DNA of 64,000 bases from Streptomyces sp. NBC_00370. Lineage in GTDB: Bacteria; Actinomycetota; Actinomycetes; Streptomycetales; Streptomycetaceae. Positions 50,680 to 59,398 of this stretch are shown piece after piece. The position numbers were made by a program, and so were the translations under genes. Each line of letters starts with the position of its first letter. The stretch's first letter is position 1. Where the stretch lies: contig NZ_CP107968.1 in NCBI RefSeq assembly GCF_036084755.1, positions 806,001 to 870,000 of the forward strand, in the 5' to 3' direction. A model generated the notes under the pieces. It saw nothing but the letters and a program-made list of their open reading frames with translations, made no database searches and was not told where the DNA came from.

Positions 50680-51402
50680 TCATCCTGCCGTCGCACCGGT
50701 CGGCCAGGTTCGCCGCTTGGGCAGTGGCCTGGCGTAACCCCCGGTACGGCTCGTGTTCAGCTCCAGGGCGACGAGCGACTCCGCGAGGCGGACGGCAGCG
50801 GCGACCCCGTCCACGACGGGCATGGCCAGCCGCCGCGCCAGCGCGGTCCGCAGTCCTGTCATCCCCGCGCAGCCGAGGACCAGCACTTCGGCGCCCGCCG
50901 CGACGGCCCGTTCCGCCGCCGCCAGGAACGCCTCCGTGGTGCGCCGCTCGTCGCCGAGGTCGAGGACACCGAGGCCGGTGCCCTCGACGGCGGCGCAATG
51001 GGCCGCGAGCCCCGCTGTGTGCAGGCTGTCCTCGATCTGGCCGCGTGAGCGGTCCAGCGTGGTGACGACGCCGTACCTGCGCCCCAGCAGGCAGGCCAGA
51101 TGGGCCGCGGCTTCCGTGATGTCGACGACGGGTACGTCGAGCAGTTCGCGGGCGCCCTCCCTGCCGTGCTCGCCGAACCCGGCCATGACGACGGCGTCGT
51201 ACGGCCCCTCGTAACGGCGGAGGGTGTCGAGGACCGCGGCCGCCGAGAGATAGCTGTCCAGCCAGCCCTCGGCGGACTCGGGTCCCCAGGCGGGCGTCAG
51301 CCCGGTGATCGTGGTGCCCGGGCTCGCGACCGCCCGGGCACCGCGCACGATCTCCTCGGTCATCGACCGGGTCGTGTTGCAGTTGGTGACGACGATCCGC
51401 AC
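50680..51402 (-). CDS. Asp/Glu/hydantoin racemase-superfamily protein lacking first catalytic Cys
   Basis: This 240-residue protein of the Asp/Glu racemase fold starts RIVVTNCNTTRSMTEEI, as hydantoin racemases do (usually NPNT), and has DITEAAAHLACLLGRRYGVVTT and VLGCAGM with C178 as the second catalytic Cys. The first catalytic Cys, normally in an ACFGD context, is Gly75 here (MAGFGEHG). Two-base racemisation is therefore unlikely. Single-Cys members of this fold include arylmalonate decarboxylase. The start is GTG 51402. It lies 5 nt downstream of an NCS1 permease on the same strand, so its substrate is probably imported by that permease. Confidence 0.85.
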   Translation of the reverse strand: MRIVVTNCNTTRSMTEEIVRGARAVASPGTTITGLTPAWGPESAEGWLDSYLSAAAVLDTLRRYEGPYDAVVMAGFGEHGREGARELLDVPVVDITEAAAHLACLLGRRYGVVTTLDRSRGQIEDSLHTAGLAAHCAAVEGTGLGVLDLGDERRTTEAFLAAAERAVAAGAEVLVLGCAGMTGLRTALARRLAMPVVDGVAAAVRLAESLVALELNTSRTGGYARPLPKRRTWPTGATAG

Positions 51403-51407
51403 GCCGT

Positions 51408-52877
51408 TCAGACCTCCGCGAGTGCCGTGGGAAGGGCTTGCGCGCGTTCGGCCCTGCCCAGCGCCGCGTAGAGCGCGGCAGCCGCCGCCGTACCGATGAA
51501 CCAGGAGTACGGCGCGACGTCGCCGAAGTACGGCACGAGCGCGAGTACGGCGGCGACGGCGGCGGACGGCAGGAACGCCCACAGCGCCCTGGGGTTGACG
51601 CCCTTGCGGTAGTAGTAGCGCGAGCCGGGTCGGCCGTCGAAGAGCGCGTCGACGTCGACGCGTCCGCGCTTCACCCAGTAGTAGTCGACCATGATCACCC
51701 CGAACAGCGGGCCGAGGAAGGCGCCGAGGCCGCCGAGGAAGTAGTTGACGACGTTCGGGTTGGAGTAGAGGTTCCACGGGGTGACCAGCAGCGCCGCGAC
51801 GGTGCTGATCATTCCGCCGATCTTGAAGGTGATCTTCTGCGGCCAGACGTTGGCCAGGTCGTAGGCGGGTGACACGAAGTTCGCGACGATGTTGACCCCC
51901 ATCGTGGCGATGGCGAAGGTCAGCGCGCCGAGGACCAGCACCCAGGTGTTGCCGACCTTGGCGACGAGCAGCGCGGGGTCGGTGATGGCCTCGCCGAAGA
52001 CCTCGATGGATCCCGCGGTGACGACGACGGAGACGATGACGAACGCCGTCGAGTTGATCGGCAGGCCCCAGAAGTTGCCCCGGCGCACCGTGCGCTGGTC
52101 GGGCGCGAAGCGGGAGAAGTCGCAGAAGTTGAGCATCAGCGTGCCGTAGGTCGCGAGGATCAGCCCGATCGCGCCGAACCACTGCCGGAACTGCTCCCCC
52201 CTCGGGACGGGGTGCGGGGTGGAGGTCAGGGAGATGCTCCAGCCGGCCTTGGCGAGGACCCATACGGCGAGGGCGATCATCACGAGCCAGATCGCGGGGC
52301 CGCAGAAGTCCTGGAACTTGCGGACCGATTCCATGCCCTGCCCGATGATCAGCGCCTGGAGGACCCAGAGGGTGAGGAAGGAGGCCCAGCCGAGCGCGTC
52401 GAGCCCGAGGAAGGAGTGGTGCGTCCAGGAGACCAGTCCTGGCGCGGCGGCGAGCAGCATCACGTTGACGGCGACGGACGCCAGATAGGTCTGGATTCCG
52501 TACCACATGATGGCGATGACGGCGCGGATCAGCGCGGGGATGTTGGCGCCCCAGACGCCGAAGCTGATCCGGCTGACCACCGGGAAGGGGACGCCGTGCC
52601 GCTGGCCGACGCGGCCCATCAGATTCATGCCGGCGTAGATGACGACGAAGCCGACGAGCAGCGCGGTGAAGATCTGCCAGGCGTTCATGCCGAGGACCAG
52701 CAGTCCGGCGGCGAAGGTGTAGTTGCCGAGGTTGTGGACGTCGGACATCCACATCGCGAAGAGGTCGAACACCTTCCATTTCCGGCTGCCGGCCGGGGCC
52801 AGGTCGGCGTTGGTGAGCCGGGGGTCGGGGACGAACGGGCTGATGCCGGTGGCTTCTGCGGGGTCTGCGAGGGACAC
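51408..52877 (-). CDS. NCS1-family nucleobase/hydantoin:cation symporter
   Basis: This 489-residue, 12-helix transporter has the NCS1 signatures WMSDVHNLGNYTFAAGLLVLGMNAWQ (helix 1), FGVWGANIPALIRAVIAIMWYGIQTY (helix 3) and NFCDFSRFAPDQRTVRRGNFWGLPI. Members import allantoin, uracil, purines or 5-substituted hydantoins with Na+ or H+. The gene is followed 5 nt later by a racemase-superfamily enzyme, the same pairing as in hydantoin or allantoin utilisation. It is divergent from a GntR regulator across a perfect palindrome at 52906-52931. Confidence 0.93.
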   Translation of the reverse strand: MSLADPAEATGISPFVPDPRLTNADLAPAGSRKWKVFDLFAMWMSDVHNLGNYTFAAGLLVLGMNAWQIFTALLVGFVVIYAGMNLMGRVGQRHGVPFPVVSRISFGVWGANIPALIRAVIAIMWYGIQTYLASVAVNVMLLAAAPGLVSWTHHSFLGLDALGWASFLTLWVLQALIIGQGMESVRKFQDFCGPAIWLVMIALAVWVLAKAGWSISLTSTPHPVPRGEQFRQWFGAIGLILATYGTLMLNFCDFSRFAPDQRTVRRGNFWGLPINSTAFVIVSVVVTAGSIEVFGEAITDPALLVAKVGNTWVLVLGALTFAIATMGVNIVANFVSPAYDLANVWPQKITFKIGGMISTVAALLVTPWNLYSNPNVVNYFLGGLGAFLGPLFGVIMVDYYWVKRGRVDVDALFDGRPGSRYYYRKGVNPRALWAFLPSAAVAAVLALVPYFGDVAPYSWFIGTAAAAALYAALGRAERAQALPTALAEV

Positions 52878-52905
52878 GGAGCCTCCCGATGAGGGAACGG
52901 GGACG

Positions 52906-52931
52906 GGCGGGTTTGGTATACCAAACCCGCC
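52906..52931. promoter_or_regulatory. GntR/FadR-type operator, 26-bp perfect palindrome
   Basis: The palindrome is centred on TTGGTATACCAA (52913-52924 core), with GC-rich flanks symmetrical out to 52906 and 52931. FCD-type GntR proteins recognise sites of the form GTnnAC, here GTATAC. It lies 29 nt upstream of the permease start and about 90 nt from the regulator gene. Confidence 0.8.
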
Positions 52932-53019
52932 GTCATGGTCCCGCCGCCGAGTGCCACCGGCCGTGTCCCGGTGGTTACGGCTCCGTTAAACGGTCCGTGC
53001 TTCGTGGATCATTGGTCCC

Positions 53020-53700
53020 ATGACCACCGCCGAACCCCTGGGCGCCGTGCGCGAGCGCGTACTCGCCGGGCTGCGGAACGACATCATCGGCGGCCGCCTG
53101 CGGCCGGGCGACCGGCTCGTCGAGCGCGAACTCGCCGACCGCTTCGGGGTGTCCAGGGTCCCGGTGCGCGAGGCCGTGCGCGCCCTGGTCGCCGAGGGCT
53201 TCGTCCTCTTCGAGACGCCGCGCCGCGCCGTGGTGCGCCGGCTCACCCCCGGGGACGTGGCCGAGCTGTTCGAGCTGCGCGAGGCCCTGGAGGTGTACGC
53301 CGCCGGGCTCGCCGCCACCCGCGCCGACCGCGCGGGGCTCGGCCGGCTGGCCGGGCTGCTCGACGACGCCACGTCGGCGACCCGCACCGGCGACGCCGAG
53401 CGGATCACCGACATCAACACCCGCTTCCACGACCAGGTGCTCGCCATGGCGGGCAACAGCCTGATCGTGTCCGTCCTGGAACCGGTCGACGGGCGGCTGC
53501 GCCTGCTCACCCGGCAGAACGAGGAATGGCCGCAACTGCTGGCCGAACACGGCGAGTTGTACGCGGCCATCGCCTCCGGCGACGCGGACCTGGCCCGCGC
53601 GAGCGCGCTCGCCCACGTACGCGCAAGCCACCGCGCGACCTCGCGCCGCCTCTTCGGCGACGAAGCGCCCGCGCCGCAGGGGGACGCGCCGGCGCCGTAG
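53020..53700 (+). CDS. GntR-family regulator (FadR/FCD subfamily)
   Basis: This 226-residue protein has an N-terminal GntR winged helix (VLAGLRNDIIGGRLRPGDRLVERELADRFGVSRVPVREAVRALVAEGFV, about 12-60). A C-terminal FCD all-helical ligand domain follows, with ELFELREALEVYAAGLA, DINTRFHDQVLAMAGN and HVRASH; the Asp/His residues in these segments commonly bind a metal and a carboxylate ligand. The start is ATG 53020 without a ribosome site, possibly leaderless. It is divergent from the permease-racemase operon, whose promoter region carries the matching palindrome. It probably senses a carboxylate pathway intermediate. Confidence 0.93.
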   Translation: MTTAEPLGAVRERVLAGLRNDIIGGRLRPGDRLVERELADRFGVSRVPVREAVRALVAEGFVLFETPRRAVVRRLTPGDVAELFELREALEVYAAGLAATRADRAGLGRLAGLLDDATSATRTGDAERITDINTRFHDQVLAMAGNSLIVSVLEPVDGRLRLLTRQNEEWPQLLAEHGELYAAIASGDADLARASALAHVRASHRATSRRLFGDEAPAPQGDAPAP

Positions 53701-53802
53701 GAGCACGGAATTTCCCGGGCCGCGCGCCGGTTGCCGTGGAGTCGCGGGCACAATGATCGCGTAGCCCGCCCGCCCCGTCACGCAGAGAAGTGCGAAGAGT
53801 CC

Positions 53803-54324
53803 ATGGAAATACGCGCCGTCTCCTTCGGCCACCCCGACGCCGTCAAGCTCAACGACCGCGTACAGCTCGAATACGCCGAGCGCTACGGGGACGGCGGCGA
53901 TGTGACGCTGCTCGATCCCGACATGTTCACGCCGCCGGGCGGGCTGTACCTGATCGCGTACGACGAGAACGGCACCGCGCTGGCCACCGGCGGCTGGCGG
54001 GCCCAGGAGCGCAACGGCGCGGGGTACTCGGACGGCGACGCGGAGATCAAGCGCATGTATGTCACCCCGGAGGCCCGCGGCCTCGGTCTTGCCCGGCGGC
54101 TGCTGGCCGCCCTGGAGGCGGACGCCGCCGCCGCGGGACGTACCCGGATGGTGCTGGAGACCGGCACCAAGCAGCCCGAGGCCATCGCGCTCTACGAGTC
54201 GAGCGGCTACACGCCGTGCGCCAAGTTCGGCGAGTACCGGCACGAACCGCTGAGCCGCTGCTACGCGAAGCCGCTGACTGCGGCTGCCCCCGCCGCCCCC
54301 GGCACGGCCGGTGGTGACGCGTGA
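53803..54324 (+). CDS. GNAT-family N-acetyltransferase
   Basis: This 173-residue acetyltransferase has motif A (EIKRMYVTPEARGLGLARRLLAALEADA), carrying the RGLGLA pyrophosphate loop for acetyl-CoA, and a motif B-like LYESSGYTPCAKFGEY. The acceptor is unknown. The start is ATG 53803 with GAAGAG upstream. Its stop overlaps the GTG of the S51 peptidase gene by 4 bp (GTGA), so the two are translationally coupled. Confidence 0.9.
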   Translation: MEIRAVSFGHPDAVKLNDRVQLEYAERYGDGGDVTLLDPDMFTPPGGLYLIAYDENGTALATGGWRAQERNGAGYSDGDAEIKRMYVTPEARGLGLARRLLAALEADAAAAGRTRMVLETGTKQPEAIALYESSGYTPCAKFGEYRHEPLSRCYAKPLTAAAPAAPGTAGGDA

Positions 54325-55049
54325 GCGCACCGGAGCCGACGATCGTCGCCACCTCGGGCGGTCTGCGCCTCGGTGACCGTACGCGCGTCGCCTTCGACGC
54401 CCTCGCCCATCACGCCGTCGAGCTGTCCGGGGTCCACGGCCGCCGGCCGCGGGTCATGTACGTCGGTACGGCGATCGGTGACGACGAGCACTTCGCCGCG
54501 CGTATCGGCGAGGCGGCGCGGGTGGCCGGCTTCGACCTCACACCGTTGCAGCTGTTCCCGATGCCGAACATCGAGGACATCGAGGCGACCGTGCTGGACC
54601 AGGACGTCGTCTGGGTCATGGGCGGGTCGGTGGCCAACCTGCTGGCCGTGTGGCGGGTCCACGGACTCGACACGATCCTGCGGACCGCCTGGCAGGCCGG
54701 TGTCGTGCTGACCGGCGTCAGCGCGGGGTCCATCTGCTGGTTCCGGGGCGGTACGACCGACTCCTTCGGCCCCGAGCTGCGCCCGGTCACCGACGCGCTC
54801 GGCTTTCTGCCCTACGGCAACGGCGTCCACTACGACAGCGACGAAGGACGCCGCCCGCTGGTGCACCGGCTCGTCGCCGACGGGACACTGCCGCTCACCC
54901 ACTGCACCGACGACGGGGTGGGTCTCGTCTACCGCGGCACCGAACTGGTGGAGGCGGTGTCGGAGGCGCCGGGCAAGGGCGCGTACATCGTCAGCCGTGC
55001 CGGCGACCGGGCCGTCGAGGAGCGCGTCGAGCCCCGCCGACTGCCCTGA
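54321..55049 (+). CDS. Peptidase E-like protein (S51/DJ-1 superfamily)
   Basis: This 242-residue protein of the S51 family has IVATSGGLRLGDRTRVA at the N-terminus, VWVMGGSVANLLAVWRVHGLD, and the nucleophile motif GVSAGSICWF, with the Ser in a GxSAGS elbow typical of dipeptidase E and cyanophycinase-like enzymes. It should cleave Asp-X dipeptides or related acidic peptides in the cytosol. It starts with GTG 54321, overlapping the GNAT gene by 4 bp. The pair may handle small acylated or acidic peptides; this is inference. Confidence 0.9.
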   Translation: MSAPEPTIVATSGGLRLGDRTRVAFDALAHHAVELSGVHGRRPRVMYVGTAIGDDEHFAARIGEAARVAGFDLTPLQLFPMPNIEDIEATVLDQDVVWVMGGSVANLLAVWRVHGLDTILRTAWQAGVVLTGVSAGSICWFRGGTTDSFGPELRPVTDALGFLPYGNGVHYDSDEGRRPLVHRLVADGTLPLTHCTDDGVGLVYRGTELVEAVSEAPGKGAYIVSRAGDRAVEERVEPRRLP

Positions 55050-55070
55050 CCCGCGGGCTTCCCGGCCTCG

Positions 55071-55100
55071 CGCGGGCCGGACGGTGCCGTCCGGCCCGCG
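55071..55100. terminator. Bidirectional terminator
   Basis: A perfect palindromic hairpin (14-bp arms around TG; the innermost pairs must open) between the convergent S51 and amidase stops. Confidence 0.75.
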
Positions 55101-55109
55101 AGGACACCG

Positions 55110-55730
55110 TCAGGGAGCGGCCTTGACGAGCTTCATGTAGCGGGTCCAGTCCCACAGGGTGCCCGGGTCGGTGTGGTCGGCGCCGGGGACCTCCACATGG
55201 CCGATGATGTGAGCGCGGTCCCTGGGGATGGCGAACCGGTCACAGACGGCGGCGGTCAGCAGCGCCGACTGCTGGTACATCTTGTCGGTGAACCAGGAGG
55301 CGTCGTCGATCCAGCCTTCGTGCTCGATACCGATGCTGCGGGTGTTGTAGTCCCAGTTCCCCGCGTGCCAGGCGACGTCGCGCTCCCGTACGCACTGGGC
55401 GATGTAGCCGTCCGCCGACCGGACGACGTAGTGTGCGGCGGCCGCGTGCGCGGGGTCCTGGAAGAGTCTGACGGTGTCGGCGAAGGTCTCCTGGGTCACA
55501 TGCACCACGACCATCTCGATCGGGTACTCGGTGGGGCGCTGGGCCGCCGTGTAGTTCGAGGTGCTGGCCGGGGTCCAGTGGGTGGTGGGGTACCCGGCCG
55601 CCGTGCGCGGGGTGTTACGGGGTGCGGCGGCGGCACTGGCGGCGAGCGGGGTAAGGGCGGCCGACGCAGCGAGCGCGGCCGCTCCGGTGAACAGGCGCCG
55701 ACGGGCTGGGTGTTGGCGTGCGGGCTCCAT
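55110..55730 (-). CDS. Secreted N-acetylmuramoyl-L-alanine amidase (amidase_2)
   Basis: This 206-residue exported protein has a twin-Arg-containing signal (RRRLFTGAAALAASAALTPLAASA), compatible with Tat export. An amidase_2/T7-lysozyme-like domain follows, with zinc-ligand regions VVVHVTQET (first His), IGIEHEG and HIIGHVEVPGADHTDPG (second His and the third ligand). It cleaves the amide between muramic acid and the stem peptide. The start is ATG 55730. The gene is monocistronic and ends at a hairpin. Confidence 0.9.
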   Translation of the reverse strand: MEPARQHPARRRLFTGAAALAASAALTPLAASAAAAPRNTPRTAAGYPTTHWTPASTSNYTAAQRPTEYPIEMVVVHVTQETFADTVRLFQDPAHAAAAHYVVRSADGYIAQCVRERDVAWHAGNWDYNTRSIGIEHEGWIDDASWFTDKMYQQSALLTAAVCDRFAIPRDRAHIIGHVEVPGADHTDPGTLWDWTRYMKLVKAAP

Positions 55731-55945
55731 GTGGACTCCTGACAGGGACGGCGTGGGGTCGCGTACATGTCACATACATGCTGTGCGCTCATGATGCTCA
55801 ACACCCCACGCCCTGCCAAGGGAACGGCCCATCTGCCAAAGGACCGACCAAAGGCGGAACGTCCCTGGTCAGCGGGGAAATCCACCTGACTGGCCGTCAC
55901 TCGGACGCGTCAACCGTCCTGACCTGAGGAAACGTCAGACCGTCT

Positions 55946-56377
55946 TCACGAAACGACCGGGTGCTCGCTGCGCTCCTTGAAACCGGCCGCCTCCAGTTCG
56001 ATGTAACGCTCCGTCAAGGATCCCGCGAGGGCGCCGACCACCGGACCGAGCAGACCGCGCTGCTCGATCGTCAGAATGACCACCGCACCGCCGGGCCCCT
56101 CGGTCACCTCGTGGGTGCCCCGGGTGCGGAGGCCGGCGCCGCCGGACTCCCAGGCGAAGAAGCGGCCGGGGCGCACATCGGTCACGGTCCACACCGCCCT
56201 GCGCAGCTTCGGCTGGTCGATCAGGAACTTGTTCCCGGGGATGATGCCCCAATCCCCCACGGCGACAAGAGAGTTGATCGACGGTGTGAGGTCGGGCCAG
56301 CTCGCGAGATCGCTCACCACCGCCCAGACACGGGAGGCCGGCGCTTCGATGCTCAGCGAGTACGTCCGAAGTGTCAT
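55946..56377 (-). CDS. SRPBCC (START/Bet v1-like) family protein
   Basis: This 143-residue protein has the helix-grip fold with SIEAPASRVWAVVSDLASWPDLTPSINSL at the N-terminus, FLIDQPKLRRAVWTVTDVRPGRFFAWES in the middle and a long C-terminal helix (VGALAGSLTERYIELEAAGFK). These polyketide-cyclase-like proteins bind hydrophobic ligands; the role here is unknown. The start is ATG 56377 with GGAG 8 nt upstream. It is divergent from the cold-shock-domain gene at 56501. Confidence 0.88.
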   Translation of the reverse strand: MTLRTYSLSIEAPASRVWAVVSDLASWPDLTPSINSLVAVGDWGIIPGNKFLIDQPKLRRAVWTVTDVRPGRFFAWESGGAGLRTRGTHEVTEGPGGAVVILTIEQRGLLGPVVGALAGSLTERYIELEAAGFKERSEHPVVS

Positions 56378-56500
56378 GGGGCGATCTCCTTGGCTGCTGG
56401 TACGGAGCCGGTACACACGGTGTGTCCAGTATCGGGCGTGTGCCATGCTCTGTACCTGGTTTCGTCCGGGCAAGGGGCCCGGTGTTGACGGGGGTGTGGC

Positions 56501-56917
56501 ATGGTCACTGGTCGCGTGGTGCGCTTCGACGGGGCGCGGGGTTACGGGTTCATCGCGCCGGACCACAGTGCGGATCACAGCGGGGAGGACGTCTTCCTGC
56601 ACGTCAACGATCTCCTGATCCCCGAGTCCGCCCTGCGCCCCGGCCTTGTGGTGGAGTTCGAGATCGAGGAGGGCGACCGCGGGCTCAAGGCCTCCCGGGT
56701 GCGGCTGCCCGAGGGGGCGGAGCTGCCCGCGGTGTCCGTCGCCCGGCAGCCGGCCGGCGACGACTCGATGTGCGACCTGCTCAGCGCCGAGGAGTTCCTG
56801 CACGAGGTGACCGAGACCCTGCTGTCGTCGGAGCCGTCGCTCACCGGTGACCAGATCCTGCGGATCCGCCGCGGCCTGCTCCAGTTCGGCAAGGGCCACG
56901 GCTGGACCGAGGGCTGA
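56501..56917 (+). CDS. Cold-shock-domain protein with C-terminal extension
   Basis: This 138-residue protein has an N-terminal CSD (about 1-68) with RNP1-like GYGFIAPD and RNP2-like VFLHVNDL, both shifted slightly from the consensus KGFGFI and VFVHFS. An extra 70-residue region, ending DQILRIRRGLLQFGKGHGWTEG, is helical and conserved in streptomycete homologues of this length. It likely binds single-stranded RNA or DNA. The start is ATG 56501. Confidence 0.92.
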   Translation: MVTGRVVRFDGARGYGFIAPDHSADHSGEDVFLHVNDLLIPESALRPGLVVEFEIEEGDRGLKASRVRLPEGAELPAVSVARQPAGDDSMCDLLSAEEFLHEVTETLLSSEPSLTGDQILRIRRGLLQFGKGHGWTEG

Positions 56918-57036
56918 CCACTCCCGAGGGTGTCGCACGCGGCGGTCGCGGTCCTCCGGGGCCCGGCCGCCGCCGTGCGTCCGAGGCGCGCCACCGTATA
57001 GCTCACTTGTTCGAGTGTGTGGTTATGCTGGGGGAT

Positions 57037-57666
57037 ATGTCGACTCATCTACAGGGGTCCCTCTTCGACCAGGGCGACGCGGTACGCGTCGGCCCGCTGC
57101 ACGACGTCCGGCGTACGGTGCTGGGCGACGGGGCCTGGATCGATCTGCTGCCCGGCTGGGTCAGCGGGGCAGCGGCGCTGTTCGACGGGCTGGTCTCGGA
57201 CGTGCCCTGGCAGGCCGAGCGCCGGCAGATGTACGACCGGGAGGTGGCCGTACCCCGGCTGCTCCGCTTCTACCGGGACGGCGCGCCCCTGCCGCATCCC
57301 GCGCTGGAGACCGCCCGCGACGCGCTCTCCGCGCACTACGCCGCCGAGCTGGGCGAGCCGTTCGCCACCGCGGGGCTCTGCTACTACCGGGATGGCAGGG
57401 ACAGCGTGGCCTGGCACGGCGACCGGACGGGACGCGGTGCCCGGCAGGACACCATGGTGGCGATCCTCTCCGTCGGCGAGCCGCGTGACCTCGCCCTGCG
57501 TCCGGCGGGCGGCGGGGCGCCCGGCCGGCGGGTGCCGCTCGGCCACGGCGACCTGATCGTGATGGGCGGCTCGTGCCAGCGCACCTGGGAGCACGCGATC
57601 CCGAAGACGACGCGCGACGTGGGCCCGCGGATCAGCGTCCAGTTCCGGCCACACGGCGTGCGCTGA
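57037..57666 (+). CDS. AlkB-like 2-oxoglutarate/Fe(II)-dependent dioxygenase
   Basis: This 209-residue DNA/RNA-demethylase-family protein has the jelly-roll core with WHGDRTG (HxD iron ligands), distal His in TWEHAIPKT, and RISVQFRP with the two Arg that bind 2-oxoglutarate and help position substrate. AlkB enzymes repair 1-methyladenine and 3-methylcytosine. ATG 57037 is used; ATG 57025 is also in frame, and the GGGGG between them is close. No adaptive-response regulator (Ada) is adjacent. Confidence 0.92.
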   Translation: MSTHLQGSLFDQGDAVRVGPLHDVRRTVLGDGAWIDLLPGWVSGAAALFDGLVSDVPWQAERRQMYDREVAVPRLLRFYRDGAPLPHPALETARDALSAHYAAELGEPFATAGLCYYRDGRDSVAWHGDRTGRGARQDTMVAILSVGEPRDLALRPAGGGAPGRRVPLGHGDLIVMGGSCQRTWEHAIPKTTRDVGPRISVQFRPHGVR

Positions 57667-57747
57667 GGGCGTGCGCCGGGGGCGCCGAGGGAAGCGTCCG
57701 GCGGACCCACGCTCCGTGCCCCACCTGCGAGTTGCTACGGTGCGGCG

Positions 57748-59241
57748 ATGCCTTCCTCTTCACGCGACTCGGCGGCCGGCGCCGGCTGGCACGGCCAGCG
57801 GCCCGGCAGCTACGAGAGTCTGCTGCCGCCCACCGCGAAGAAGCTCTCCTGGTTCGACCCGGGCACGCTGTGGAAGGCCCGCAACGGGCCGCTCGCCTCC
57901 CTGTTCGGGGATCCGACGGGCGAGGACCGGCGCCGCTGGGTCAAGGGCCAGCTCGACCGGGGTGTCCCGCCCGACCTCATGATCGAACGCGACGACCCCG
58001 ACTCGTTCTCCTTCATGCTCTTCGGCGACACGGGCGAGGGCGACGCTCCCCAGTACGCCGTGGTGCCGGGCTTCCTCAAGGCGAGCGAGGGAACGCGCTT
58101 CACCGTCCTGTCCAGCGACGTGCTCTACCCGGTCGGCAGCGCCAACGAGTACGGCACCAAGTTCTTCCAGCCGTACCAGCGCTACCAGGCGCCGATCTAC
58201 GCCGTACCCGGCAACCACGACTGGTACGACGGCAACACCGGCTTCATGCGCGTCTTCTGCGACGCGCCCGCCCTGCCGCCCGCCGCCCCGCCGGCGAAGC
58301 TGTCGCGCGCGTGGTGGCGCGGACTGCTGTGGAGGCGGCCCGAGGTACCCGACGAGCAGCGTCTCGCCGAGGCGCGGGCGCTGCGCTCGGCCCCCGCCCA
58401 GCAGGCCGAACAGCCGGGCCCCTACTGGGCGATCGACGCGGGACCGCTGCGGATCATCGGCATCGACACCGGGCTGCTCGGCACGATCGACGCGGAGCAG
58501 GGGCAGTGGCTGCGCCGGGTCTCGCAGGGGCCGAGGCCGAAGATCCTGGTCACCGGATCGCCGATCTACGTCGACAACAAGTACGAGCCGTGCGCGATCG
58601 AGGGCGGCGGCACCGTGGACGAGATCGTCCGCGATCCGGACTGCCACTACGTGGCGGCGATCGGCGGCGACATCCACAACTACCAGCACTACCCGGTCGA
58701 CGTGCACGGGCGCACCATCCAGTACCTGGTGTCCGGCGGCGGCGGTGCCTTCATGCACGCGACGCACACCATCGCCCGCATCACCACCGGCGGGGTCACC
58801 GAGGACGAGTTCCGCTGCTACCCGCTGCGCGGTGACTCCCTGGCGTTCTACAGCGGGGTGTACGGCCGCCGGTTCCATCTGCGGCGGTTCTTCGAGCTGA
58901 CCTCCGAGCAGGCCACGGCGGTGATCTCGAAGCGGCTCGGCATCCGGGCCACGCGCGGCACCGACGCCCGGGTGACCCTGCGCGTCCGTCTGGTCGCCGC
59001 CCTGCTGGGGGTGGCGAAGCAGCGCAGGCGCAGGTCGTGGTTCCGGCTGCCGGTACGCAAGATCTACGCCCAGCTCTTCTCGCCCGGCTCGGTGACGTTC
59101 ACGCCGCCCTTCTTCAAGAGCTTCCTGCGTCTCGACGTGACACCGCAGACCCTGCGGATCCGCTGCTTCGCCGCCACCGGCAACCTCGAACAGGAGCTGG
59201 ACCCGCCGGTCGAGGACGAGATCGTCATTCCGCTCGGCTGA
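57748..59241 (+). CDS. Calcineurin-like metallophosphoesterase
   Basis: This 497-residue protein contains the two-metal phosphoesterase motifs FMLFGDTGEGD, VPGNHDWYDG and AIGGDIHNYQHY. The segment VLSSDVLYPVGSANEYG carries the bridging Asp region. A C-terminal beta-rich region of about 120 residues has no signature I know. There is no signal peptide, so it acts in the cytosol. The substrate is unknown. The start is ATG 57748 with only a weak ribosome site. It precedes the phosphoesterase operon at 59399 but is separated from it by 157 nt with hairpins. Confidence 0.9.
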   Translation: MPSSSRDSAAGAGWHGQRPGSYESLLPPTAKKLSWFDPGTLWKARNGPLASLFGDPTGEDRRRWVKGQLDRGVPPDLMIERDDPDSFSFMLFGDTGEGDAPQYAVVPGFLKASEGTRFTVLSSDVLYPVGSANEYGTKFFQPYQRYQAPIYAVPGNHDWYDGNTGFMRVFCDAPALPPAAPPAKLSRAWWRGLLWRRPEVPDEQRLAEARALRSAPAQQAEQPGPYWAIDAGPLRIIGIDTGLLGTIDAEQGQWLRRVSQGPRPKILVTGSPIYVDNKYEPCAIEGGGTVDEIVRDPDCHYVAAIGGDIHNYQHYPVDVHGRTIQYLVSGGGGAFMHATHTIARITTGGVTEDEFRCYPLRGDSLAFYSGVYGRRFHLRRFFELTSEQATAVISKRLGIRATRGTDARVTLRVRLVAALLGVAKQRRRRSWFRLPVRKIYAQLFSPGSVTFTPPFFKSFLRLDVTPQTLRIRCFAATGNLEQELDPPVEDEIVIPLG

Positions 59242-59322
59242 CCCGGGCATCCCCAACACCGTTACGAACCGGAGGCGTTGGGGAACCCGGCGCCCACCGG
59301 ACGTTCTCCGGTACTTCATCTG

Positions 59323-59343
59323 GACGGCGCTTGGGGCGCCGTC
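59323..59343 (+). terminator. Hairpin between metallophosphoesterase and phosphatase genes
   Basis: GACGGCGC (59323-59330) pairs with GCGCCGTC (59336-59343) around a 5-nt loop. A weaker CCCCAAC/GTTGGGG pair lies at 59251-59283. It could terminate the upstream gene or form a 5' structure of the next transcript. Confidence 0.4.
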
Positions 59344-59398
59344 CCGCTTCCCTACACTCGCGGTGCACCTCCCCGTCCCCCCGAACCGGAGGTAAGCC

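Noticed and set aside
57001..57020. A LexA/SOS box before the AlkB-like gene (GTTCGA at 57009-57014).
   Set aside because: Only one half-site is present; the required GAAC partner at 4-bp spacing is missing.
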